Part shown: piece by piece, positions 1-7,280 of the stretch
How the letters are laid out: every line of letters starts with the position of its first letter
Position numbering within the stretch: position 1 is the first letter of the stretch
NCBI GenBank assembly: GCA_946221065.1
Contig: CAMIIO010000005.1
Location: 124,001-188,000 of the forward strand
Direction: 5' to 3'
Origin: an uncultured Rothia sp.
GTDB taxonomy: Bacteria; Actinomycetota; Actinomycetes; Actinomycetales; Micrococcaceae
DNA: 64,000 nt
Program-made: the position numbers and the translations under genes
Notes under the pieces: generated by a model
Seen by the model: the letters and a program-made list of their open reading frames with translations, nothing else
Database searches by the model: none
What the model was told of the DNA's origin: nothing

Positions 1-566
1 TCAACAATTCGATCCAATAACTCTTCGACCCCTTCGCCTGTCTTTCCAGAAACACGCAACACATCCTCTGGCTCAACGCCAATCAAATTAGCGAGTTCTT
101 GGGCATACTTATCAGGATTTGCAGCAGGAAGGTCAATCTTGTTCAGCACAGGAATAATTGTGAGATCGTTCTCCATCGCTAGATATAAGTTAGCTAGAGT
201 TTGAGCTTCAATGCCCTGAGCTGCATCAACTAACAACAATGCACCTTCACAGGCGGCTAAAGAACGAGAGACTTCGTAAGTGAAGTCCACGTGACCGGGG
301 GTATCAATCATATTTAGGGCGTAAGCGGTGCCATCCACATCCCATGGCATACGCACAGCCTGCGACTTAATAGTGATGCCACGCTCGCGCTCAATATCCA
401 TACGGTCAAGATACTGTGCTTTCATCTCTCGTGGAGTCACTACACCGGTTGCCTGAAGCATTCTGTCTGCAAGCGTTGACTTACCGTGGTCGATATGGGC
501 GATGATGCAGAAATTACGTAGAATTTCTGGATTGGTCGCCGCTGGAACAGGCGCTTGGTGAGCCAT
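1..566 (-). CDS. lepA: Elongation factor 4 (LepA), partial, N-terminal part only
   Basis: This is the first ~188 residues of the ribosome-associated translational GTPase LepA/EF4, which acts on stalled or mistranslocated ribosomes; the gene runs off the left edge. The minus-strand translation begins MAHQAPVPAATNPEILRNF and shows the GTPase motifs in order: G1 AHIDHGKS, the switch I region with GITIKSQAV, G3 DTPGH and G4 NKID. The ATG at 566-564 is the first start that keeps the conserved N-terminus; no strong Shine-Dalgarno sits directly before it, so a slightly different start is possible. It is divergent from the PemK-like gene. The neighbouring rpsT and holA match the usual actinobacterial order around lepA. 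Confidence 0.97.
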   Translation of the reverse strand, partial: MAHQAPVPAATNPEILRNFCIIAHIDHGKSTLADRMLQATGVVTPREMKAQYLDRMDIERERGITIKSQAVRMPWDVDGTAYALNMIDTPGHVDFTYEVSRSLAACEGALLLVDAAQGIEAQTLANLYLAMENDLTIIPVLNKIDLPAANPDKYAQELANLIGVEPEDVLRVSGKTGEGVEELLDRIV

Positions 567-762
567 AGGTGACACGAATGCAAATCCTTTCACAAGCAGA
601 AATCTGCGGGAAAATATCAGTAGTTAACTAGTTTCCCATGTTTTCGAAAATTCTGCTGAAAATACCCGTACAGAAAAAGGTTCCCTTGATATTTCTTATT
701 GATTTCAGACAGAACCTGCAGTAGATGCTGAGGATGAGCCGCTCCCCCGATATCGTAAAAAC

Positions 763-1320
763 ATGAACATCAACTTTGATACCGTCCGACGCGTCCTCAA
801 CTTTGCTCAGAGGCTCTTTAGCGAATACCAAAATACTCAATCACACAGCAGTACTACTGCCTCGTCCTCAGATTCGAAGCCCCGGCACTCTTCTCCTCAT
901 ACGCGAACCCTGCATCCCACCACAAATTATCCTGGAGATTTCGCAGGCATTCCAGATTTTCGCTATGCTCCACGCCCCGATGGGAATCCAGATCCTGGAG
1001 AGGTAGTTTGGGCCTGGGTTCCCTACGAAGAAAATCACTCTGAAGGTAAAGACCGCCCAGTGATTATTGTAGGCAAACATGACGAGTATCTTCTCGCTCT
1101 CATGCTGACCAGCAAAGATCGTAATAATGCACAAGAACATGATTCACGATACCTCGATATTGGCAGAGGAACCTGGGATCGGCAAGAGCGTCCCTCCGAA
1201 GTAAAACTTGACCGCGTGATTCAACTACGTCCCGAGGCTGTCCGTCGAGAAGGAGCTGTAATGGACGAGCTTACTTTCCGTCGTATCCACGAGGGCTTTC
1301 AAAAAAACTATCATCAGTAA
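763..1320 (+). CDS. PemK/MazF-family protein, solitary toxin-like
   Basis: A 185-residue protein whose C-terminal part fits the PemK/MazF endoribonuclease-like fold. The first strand is GEVVWAWVPYEE (about residues 79-90), followed by RPVIIVGK (98-105) and a C-terminal LDRVIQLRPEAVRREGA segment. Residues 1-75 are a Ser/Thr/His-rich extension with no clear domain. No small antitoxin ORF lies before it, so it does not look like a standard two-gene toxin-antitoxin pair. From memory, similar solitary genes occur near lepA and rpsT in Micrococcaceae, which would suggest a chromosomal house gene rather than a mobile module. No Shine-Dalgarno precedes the ATG; a TATCGT box ends 6 bases before it, so a leaderless mRNA is possible. 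RNase activity is not shown by the sequence. Confidence 0.75.
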   Translation: MNINFDTVRRVLNFAQRLFSEYQNTQSHSSTTASSSDSKPRHSSPHTRTLHPTTNYPGDFAGIPDFRYAPRPDGNPDPGEVVWAWVPYEENHSEGKDRPVIIVGKHDEYLLALMLTSKDRNNAQEHDSRYLDIGRGTWDRQERPSEVKLDRVIQLRPEAVRREGAVMDELTFRRIHEGFQKNYHQ

Positions 1321-1412
1321 AACAATACGGGAGCTATGACCGTTATCTCTGTTGCTCCTCTCGCTTCTCTGCTAAAGTTTCTTTTTGTGTGTCCGATGGT
1401 CATCGGGCACTG

Positions 1413-1463
1413 CTCATCGATTGCCATAGGTATCCCCACGCCACTCAGTCGATGATCGATGAG
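1413..1463 (+). promoter_or_regulatory. Leader stem-loop upstream of rpsT
   Basis: CTCATCGAT (1413-1421) and ATCGATGAG (1455-1463) form a perfect 9-bp stem with a 33-base loop, 43 bases before the rpsT start. It lies between the PemK-like stop and rpsT. S20 synthesis is autoregulated in some bacteria, so a leader role is possible, but the pairing is short and could be chance. Confidence 0.3.
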
Positions 1464-1506
1464 CGTAGCCCTCACCGACCAATTAGACAAACAGAAAGTT
1501 TTAATC

Positions 1507-1770
1507 GTGGCAAACATTAAGTCCCAGAAAAAGCGCATCCTCACCAACGAGAAGGCTCGTCTGCGTAACAACGCAATCAAGTCAGACCTCAAGACTGCCA
1601 TCCGCAAGGTTGAAGCAGCTGTTGAGGCGCAGAACAAAGAAGAAGCTACTGAAGCTCTTCGTTTTGCAAGCCGCAAACTGGACAAGGCCGTTTCTAAGGG
1701 CGTCTTCCACAAGAAGACTGCTGCTAACAAGAAGTCAGGTCTTGCTGCTCGAGTTAACAAGCTTTCCTAA
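1507..1770 (+). CDS. rpsT: 30S ribosomal protein S20
   Basis: S20 is a primary 16S rRNA-binding protein of the small subunit. The protein (87 aa) begins (M)ANIKSQKKRILTNEKARLRNN, the conserved N-terminus of the family, with GTG at 1507-1509 as start. The open frame extends 16 codons further upstream, but that extension is not part of S20. The rest is rich in Lys, Arg and Ala and helical, with LDKAVSKGVFHKKTAANKKSGLA near the C-terminus; the length is normal. The Shine-Dalgarno (AGAAAG) is weak. A hairpin terminator follows. It is convergent with holA. Confidence 0.96.
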   Translation: MANIKSQKKRILTNEKARLRNNAIKSDLKTAIRKVEAAVEAQNKEEATEALRFASRKLDKAVSKGVFHKKTAANKKSGLAARVNKLS

Positions 1771-1812
1771 TTCTTCAGCTCTTATGAGCGTTGTCTATTA
1801 GTGAAGTGACAT

Positions 1813-1850
1813 ATGAGGCCTCGGAGAAATCCGAGGTCTCATGTGTTTAA
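1813..1850 (+). terminator. Terminator between convergent rpsT and holA
   Basis: ATGAGGCCTCGG (1813-1824), loop AGAAAT, then CCGAGGTCTCAT (1831-1842): a 12-bp stem with one mismatch, followed on the plus strand by GTGTTTAA. It lies between the rpsT stop and the holA stop at 1855. It probably ends rpsT transcription and may work for holA too, though neither side has a strong U tract. Confidence 0.65.
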
Positions 1851-1854
1851 CATC

Positions 1855-2862
1855 TTACTTACCACGAGACATCGTCAAGACAGCCTTCTCTAGAGCGTAG
1901 AGCGGGGTTTGAGACTCTCCTTTAAGCTGTGCATCAGCATCGGCAAGAATTCTGAGAATAAGTGCTATATCGTGTTCAGAGTACCTGCGAGAATCACGCT
2001 GAGCCTGTTCTACCTGCCAGGGGGCTAACTTCAGCTCTGCGGCTAAACCTTGTGCGTTGCCCCGCGAACCATGTACACGAGCAATATTTCTCATACGCAT
2101 ACTCAACGCCCCCAATAACGGAATAGCTTCCGTGCCCGTATCTAATGCATGGCGAAGAAGACGAAGAGCCTGTTTACTATCTCCGGATACTGCCGCATCG
2201 CTGACCTTGAACGCTGTAACCTCTGTTCGTCCGCCGTAATATGTGTCGACCACTTCTTCCGTAATCGTTTCAGGACCGTCTTCAATGAGTTGTTGGCAGG
2301 CTGAAGCAAGCTCAGAAATATCACTTCCTGCTGCAGCGATGAGAAGACGAACTGCTTTAGATTCGATTTTCTTCTCTTTTGCCCGAAACTCATAGTGTAC
2401 GAAAGATGTTTTATCGGCATCTGTTTTGAGAGGTTTAGCTTCAACTAATAAGTATTTTCGTGAAGCTCGAAAAATATCAACTAGCTTTTTACCCCGGTTC
2501 CCTCCCGAATGATGTAGAACCACCATAGTCTCTTCTTCTGGAGATTCGAGATAATTCAACGTATCTTTTAGAAAATCTTCACTCATCTGGGAGACATTCG
2601 TGATTTCTACAAGTTTTTCTCCCCCAAAAAGAGAGGGGCTGGTAGCTTGTGCCAGATCTCCCGCACGGTAATCCTTGGCGTTGAGGTGTACTCTTTCGGC
2701 ATCTTCATGTTGCGCGCTATATTGTTTGCGCAAAGAATTTCTTACCGTAGAAACAATATATTCTTCGTTTCCAAAGATGAGCACCGCTGCGGTAGGATAA
2801 ACGGTCCTCCACTGCGTAGCATGAGATTTTTTCGCTGAATTACCTTGCTGCGTCCTGGCCAT
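1855..2862 (-). CDS. holA: DNA polymerase III subunit delta
   Basis: Delta is the clamp-loader subunit that opens the beta sliding clamp. The 335-aa protein has the usual length and family landmarks: LIFGNEEYIVSTVRNSLRKQ near the N-terminus, TSPSLFGGEKLVEITNV (clamp-contacting region), VVLHHSGGNRGKKLVD and a C-terminal helical collar ending ALEKAVLTM. The start ATG at 2862 is preceded by a purine-rich GGAGGAGAAGAG stretch. It lies 39 bases downstream of the comEC metallo-hydrolase gene on the same strand, so it probably belongs to the comEA-comEC-holA transcription unit, an order common in many bacteria. Confidence 0.93.
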   Translation of the reverse strand: MARTQQGNSAKKSHATQWRTVYPTAAVLIFGNEEYIVSTVRNSLRKQYSAQHEDAERVHLNAKDYRAGDLAQATSPSLFGGEKLVEITNVSQMSEDFLKDTLNYLESPEEETMVVLHHSGGNRGKKLVDIFRASRKYLLVEAKPLKTDADKTSFVHYEFRAKEKKIESKAVRLLIAAAGSDISELASACQQLIEDGPETITEEVVDTYYGGRTEVTAFKVSDAAVSGDSKQALRLLRHALDTGTEAIPLLGALSMRMRNIARVHGSRGNAQGLAAELKLAPWQVEQAQRDSRRYSEHDIALILRILADADAQLKGESQTPLYALEKAVLTMSRGK

Positions 2863-2901
2863 AAGTTGTTCTCTTCTCCTCCGCCTGTTTCTCCTATATT
2901 C

Positions 2902-3825
2902 TCATGGTTTTAGACAGTTCAGATCAACACGATGTTCGTCGGCAAAATGGCTTAACACAATATGTCCGCATTGGGAGGTCTGGACAGTTAGAGTTTTCTG
3001 CTGTTGAAGGGCATCTAGGATTTCCGGATGTGGGTGACCGTAGGAGTTTTGATATGCTGCAGAAATTGTTGCGATACGAGGATGAAAGCTAGTAGTAAGT
3101 TTTGTTCCTGATGAACGCGAACCATGATGAGGAACTTTAAGAATATCTACGTTAAGTTCTGGATAAGCTCTTACTATACGATCCACTGCCTCTTTTTCAA
3201 TATCTCCGGTAAGAAGTACAGATAAGGGTCTGGCGTGAGCTGAGGATGTGAGTTCTGCCCAAAGAACCAAGGAATCGTTATTTTCTTCTGCAGACGTAGG
3301 ATTTACCGGCCCCGGATGAGAGGAAGGGTGTAGCACAGCAAAAGTAGCATCTGAACCAAGCTGTAATTTTTCACCTGCCTGAGCTTGGTGTATTGGAAAA
3401 GTAATGATGTCGGAAAGGTCGGAAGATGGATCCCAGGTTGTTGAAGTAACTATCTGTGGTTGTTGGCCACGCTGGGCGAGGTTAGCCAGGGTCTCTTTAA
3501 GACCTCCTATATGGTCTTGATGCGGATGAGTTAGAAATACTGCTTGTACAGTAAAATCCGGAACTAGATCTAAACAGCGTTGTGGCTTACCTTCTGGTGG
3601 TCCGACGTCGATTATCACTAGGGAATTTTCGCCAGTTCGGAGTAATGCCATATCTCCCTGCCCCACATCGCAAGTAATCATTGTCCAGCGTTCGGGAACA
3701 GAAGTCTTGTATGGAGAAAACACCCACCAGAGAGCGAAAAAACCTATTCCTAGAAAAAGAATTATCCATAAAAATAATTCCTGAAACCTACTATTATGCC
3801 GAATAGCCTTATACTTGCCACGCAT
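2902..3825 (-). CDS. comEC: ComEC C-terminal metallo-beta-lactamase-fold protein, separate gene
   Basis: This 307-aa protein corresponds to the C-terminal hydrolase domain normally fused to ComEC, the DNA-uptake channel. It has one N-terminal membrane segment (about residues 19-38, FLWIILFLGIGFFALWW), DVGQGD (53-58), the metal motif HPHQDH (100-105), then LLTGDIE and VPHHGSRSSG. All metal-binding motifs of an active metallo-beta-lactamase fold are present. I chose the ATG at 3825 because a perfect GGAGG lies 9 bases before it and it follows the stop of the upstream comEC gene by one base; an upstream TTG would overlap. The split looks genuine and translationally coupled. The domain may degrade the non-transported DNA strand, which is inferred from the family. 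Confidence 0.85.
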   Translation of the reverse strand: MRGKYKAIRHNSRFQELFLWIILFLGIGFFALWWVFSPYKTSVPERWTMITCDVGQGDMALLRTGENSLVIIDVGPPEGKPQRCLDLVPDFTVQAVFLTHPHQDHIGGLKETLANLAQRGQQPQIVTSTTWDPSSDLSDIITFPIHQAQAGEKLQLGSDATFAVLHPSSHPGPVNPTSAEENNDSLVLWAELTSSAHARPLSVLLTGDIEKEAVDRIVRAYPELNVDILKVPHHGSRSSGTKLTTSFHPRIATISAAYQNSYGHPHPEILDALQQQKTLTVQTSQCGHIVLSHFADEHRVDLNCLKP

Positions 3826-3826
3826 A

Positions 3827-5383
3827 TTAATAATCCTCCGATTGAGCAAAAATTTTATGATCTATCCATAAAAGGATTCCTGTGAAGTGCAGTATCCCCA
3901 AAGTCCATAAAGAAATCGTGAGAGGGTTGGAATCAATTGAGAAAGAACTTCCCGGCAAAGCGCTTATTTTCTGAGCAATAACCAACATTATTTTTACGGG
4001 AAAAAGAGCTAGATCCATAATTGTTTCACCAAGAATATTTATTTTCAAAGCAGAAGAAGATAAGAGAAGAAGGCCTAATATAGTGATAGGTGCTACTAAA
4101 AATGTCGCTAGAAGATTCGCTAGCACGGAATAACTATTGGAACGATCTGAAATAATTATGATAAGTGGAGTTGTCCATAAAGTAGCAGCTATAGACACGG
4201 ATAGTAATTCAGCAATAAACAATGGAAAAATTATTCCGCAGATTCGTGTAAGTGCCGGTGCAATAATTAAAATACTCACAGTTGCTACCACAGAAATCAT
4301 AAAGCCTATATTTTCACAAAGTTCTGGTTTTATTACTAATAGTGTAATAACACACACTCCGCAATGAGAAAGACTCGATTGACCAGCTCCCCTGCATAGA
4401 GTGTATGCCGCAATAGTTCCCATAAGCCATGCTCGAAGAACAGATCCTTCCCAGCCTACAAGGGTTGAGTAGGCTAATGTGCCGCTAGCGCATAGCATAA
4501 TATTTAAGAGTCTCGGAAATCTTAAAGTTTGAAAAGTTCGATAGCAACAAAGAAAAATAAGAGTAATATTTGATCCGGATACAGCAGTAAGGTGTGTAAG
4601 CCCTGAAATCTGAAAATTTTTTCGTGTTGTCTCATCCATCGTGGAGTCATCACCATAAGACATTCCTAAAAGTAAAGCTGTTGGATTTTCACCGATTCTT
4701 TGCACAGATTTTTCTCTAAGCGATTGCTTGAGAGAATCTACTTTACGAGGATTAGTAGAAGAAATGATATTAGCGTTATATGTGGTAAGCGTGAGACGGG
4801 TATTTTCTTTAGTTATTCGTCCACGAAGCTGAACTGTACTTCCTGGTGTGTAGGAAACATCGAGAAATGTAGTAGCTTCTCGAACTAGTGGATAAGATTT
4901 TTCTGAGGCATCCACTTGAGTTAGATTCAGCGTTGTGAGAAACGATCCTGTTGGTAACGGTTGAACACGATGAATTGTTGCTTCGTAAGTTGCTGTTTTC
5001 CCTAAATTTTGGGCAATAATTTGTTCTGAATAAACAACGCCTCTCCCCCAACAGAGGAACAGCTGAAATGTAATTAAAATCAAGGCAAGTATTGCATGAG
5101 ATTGTATGGGAAAGAATAATTTTACGGTAGGTAATTTTACGGTTAAAAATATCAAGATAACTATAAATATTATTATTAATAGAATAATCAATAAAATAGC
5201 TGCAGTTCCCCAAGCGAAGAAGCAAAAAGTAGCTCCCCATAATAATAAGGCTACCCCTAATAACCTCATGTCAAGAACAGGGGTAAAACTTAGGTGATGT
5301 GAACGTTTTTCTCGGTCTTTTGCCCACCAACGATGTGCAGCCTGAACAATCTTCCAATGATTCGATAGTTCAAGAATTTTCAT
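3827..5383 (-). CDS. comEC: ComEC/Rec2 competence channel, N-terminal and membrane part
   Basis: A 518-aa polytopic membrane protein matching the N-terminal OB-like region and Competence domain of ComEC/Rec2, the inner-membrane channel for incoming single-stranded DNA. Hydrophobic segments include the isoleucine-rich run near residues 58-82; the channel signature appears as LTHLTAVSGSNITLIF in the middle, followed by many membrane helices to FTGILLWIDH near the end. It lacks the C-terminal hydrolase domain, which is the next gene. The start overlaps the comEA stop (ATGA). The DNA is very AT-rich compared with its neighbours, especially around 5100-5240. Without the fused hydrolase domain, ~520 aa is the expected length. 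Confidence 0.87.
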   Translation of the reverse strand: MKILELSNHWKIVQAAHRWWAKDREKRSHHLSFTPVLDMRLLGVALLLWGATFCFFAWGTAAILLIILLIIIFIVILIFLTVKLPTVKLFFPIQSHAILALILITFQLFLCWGRGVVYSEQIIAQNLGKTATYEATIHRVQPLPTGSFLTTLNLTQVDASEKSYPLVREATTFLDVSYTPGSTVQLRGRITKENTRLTLTTYNANIISSTNPRKVDSLKQSLREKSVQRIGENPTALLLGMSYGDDSTMDETTRKNFQISGLTHLTAVSGSNITLIFLCCYRTFQTLRFPRLLNIMLCASGTLAYSTLVGWEGSVLRAWLMGTIAAYTLCRGAGQSSLSHCGVCVITLLVIKPELCENIGFMISVVATVSILIIAPALTRICGIIFPLFIAELLSVSIAATLWTTPLIIIISDRSNSYSVLANLLATFLVAPITILGLLLLSSSALKINILGETIMDLALFPVKIMLVIAQKISALPGSSFSIDSNPLTISLWTLGILHFTGILLWIDHKIFAQSEDY

Positions 5384-6222
5384 GAAACACGGACTAACGG
5401 AGTGAGGTTAGCTAGCATTGATGGCCCTATGCCTGGCACCTGATCTAAATCCTCAACAGCAGCATAAGGTCCGTTCTCTTCGCGATAAGCTACGATATTG
5501 GCAGAAAGGACTGGCCCGACTCGTGGAAGCTTTTGGAGTTCTTCGGCAGAGGCTGTGTTGATATTAATAAGAGTACCTTTTTCAGATTTTGAGCCAGCAG
5601 CCTTATCCATTGTCTGCGGAGCAAACTCTTGAACGGGTAGTTCTTCGCCTTCGGCAGGAATCCGAACCTGTTGCCCATCCTGCAGTTCTTGAGCAAGATT
5701 GATGGCATCTACCTGAGCGATTGACGTAGGTCCACCTGCTTTCTGAACCGCATCTGCTACGCGTTCTCCCGCACTAAGTTGATAAATTCCTGGGTTGTTT
5801 ACCTCACCTGCAACATGAACCCAAATAGAAGATGCCAAAGTCAAAGTCTCTGAAGAGCCTGAAACAGTTAGTTCATTTTGCGCTTCAGAGGCTTCTACGG
5901 ACGCAGGGGCCGAGGTCGCTAGTTCAATGGATTGCGCAGAGCTAACTGCACTGTTGTTTTTTAGTAAAACAACTAGACAGCAAAACCCTGCAAACAAGGC
6001 TATGACGATAAGGGCAGCAGGGGGAATCCTCCACCGATAACGTAGAGAACGCTCTGCCTCAGCCAGATCTGGTTCGTCCTCCAACAACTCATCATAAAGA
6101 GATTCCCAGCGTTTGTTCTCTTCAGAATTAGCTCTTTGTTCAGCCCCCGGTGAGATACGACGTCGGCGAAGTGCCTGAGCTGCCGGAGAAAAATCTGTGG
6201 TAGTTGATTCTTGCATGTGCAT
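5380..6222 (-). CDS. comEA: ComEA-like DNA-binding competence protein
   Basis: ComEA is a membrane-anchored double-stranded DNA receptor for natural transformation. The 280-aa protein has an acidic cytoplasmic N-terminus, one membrane segment (68-87), a linker, an SLBB domain (133-190, starting IWVHVAGEVNNPGIYQL) and a C-terminal helix-hairpin-helix pair (219-280) with INTASAEELQKLPRVG and LDQVPGIGPSML. That is the standard actinobacterial architecture. The start could be the ATG at 6222 or the one at 6216; no strong Shine-Dalgarno distinguishes them. Its stop overlaps the comEC start by four bases. Competence of this organism is not proven by these genes alone. Confidence 0.92.
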   Translation of the reverse strand: MHMQESTTTDFSPAAQALRRRRISPGAEQRANSEENKRWESLYDELLEDEPDLAEAERSLRYRWRIPPAALIVIALFAGFCCLVVLLKNNSAVSSAQSIELATSAPASVEASEAQNELTVSGSSETLTLASSIWVHVAGEVNNPGIYQLSAGERVADAVQKAGGPTSIAQVDAINLAQELQDGQQVRIPAEGEELPVQEFAPQTMDKAAGSKSEKGTLININTASAEELQKLPRVGPVLSANIVAYREENGPYAAVEDLDQVPGIGPSMLANLTPLVRVS

Positions 6223-6336
6223 ACGTGCACTGTAAGCTTTTTTGCCAAAGCATATTGGGCGAAAGCGTAAATCTGTGGATAACTACCCACTATTTTTGTT
6301 ATCCACAGGCTGTGGTGCGGATGATGTGGCTATAAG

Positions 6337-7218
6337 TCAATATATGACGACGGCTATAGCATCTGGTCCGGTGTGTGCAGTAAGCACCGGAGGAAAAGGA
6401 ACCACCCACTGTGCCACGAACTCTTCTTCTACCTCTAACCATTCATTGACTAATTGTGGCTCTCCAGAAAAATGTATAGCTAAAATTTCTCCTGTTGGCT
6501 GAGGAGTCCGTAGGCACTCCATATGAGGGTGGTCATGCGCTCGTCGATACTTCTCCGAAAAGATTATGCGTTGTAGAGCTTCTTTAGCCTTCTCCAATGA
6601 ACGTGGACGTTCCAGATAAGTGAGTGAGCCATCAATAATTGTTCCTATAGGTCTGATCTGTAATAGCTGACCGACTCGTGCAAGAGCCGGATGCACTCGA
6701 CCACCTGAACGCAGAGCTTCTAACGTAGGGAGGCAAAAGAAAAGACCTGTATTCTCGCAGATTTCGTGAGCTATTACTGCCAATTCTTGAAGAGAAATAT
6801 CTGTGTGTTGAGCCAAAGAATAAATTTTTATTACGCTTCCGCCCAAAGCCATAGCCACAGTTCGTGAATCAACGATAACTACTTCGGCGCTTACCATCCG
6901 CGCCCCGGCGCGAGCAGACTGACAAGCACTAGATAGCTCAGAGGAAAGATGCAGAGATAATATGCGCTCATACCCTTCATCAAGAAGTTCTTGATAGATT
7001 TCTGCAAAAGCTCCAGGACCAGGACTAGCTGTCTGGATTTTTTCATTATGGCCAGAAGAACTTTCCTGTAGCAGCTGATCTGCCGTGGAAATATGAGAAT
7101 TAGCGCGTATTTTTACGGTTAGAGGAACTACACGAAACCCACCCTGCTGACTCATCCGTGCTATTTCGTCAGGAGGAAGAGCAGCTGAAGAATCAGTAAC
7201 CACCGCGGTTTTTCTCAT
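6337..7218 (-). CDS. DegV family fatty-acid-binding protein
   Basis: DegV proteins bind fatty acids; in Firmicutes the related FakB hands them to a kinase. This 293-aa protein starts MRKTAVVTDSSAALPPDEI, with the conserved TDSSA motif, and later shows HLSSELSSACQSAR, VDSRTVAMALG and SGGRVHPALARVGQLLQIRPI, all typical of the family. The ATG at 7218 is preceded by AAAGGA at 5 bases, so I prefer it to the start 17 codons upstream, which falls in the leuS terminator. It may be cotranscribed with comEA downstream (~114 bases apart). No FakA-like gene is in the window. Confidence 0.88.
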   Translation of the reverse strand: MRKTAVVTDSSAALPPDEIARMSQQGGFRVVPLTVKIRANSHISTADQLLQESSSGHNEKIQTASPGPGAFAEIYQELLDEGYERILSLHLSSELSSACQSARAGARMVSAEVVIVDSRTVAMALGGSVIKIYSLAQHTDISLQELAVIAHEICENTGLFFCLPTLEALRSGGRVHPALARVGQLLQIRPIGTIIDGSLTYLERPRSLEKAKEALQRIIFSEKYRRAHDHPHMECLRTPQPTGEILAIHFSGEPQLVNEWLEVEEEFVAQWVVPFPPVLTAHTGPDAIAVVIY

Positions 7219-7231
7219 AGTATCCTTTGTA

Positions 7232-7270
7232 AAAAATTCGTGGGTGTGAAATAAAAACTTCACACCCACG
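7232..7270 (-). terminator. Rho-independent terminator of leuS
   Basis: A perfect 12-bp stem, CGTGGGTGTGAA (7239-7250) with TTCACACCCACG (7259-7270), loop of 8. Read on the minus strand it is followed by AATTTTTTAC. It lies 11 bases past the leuS stop and just before the degV ribosome-binding site. Confidence 0.9.
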
Positions 7271-7280
7271 AGAATACATC

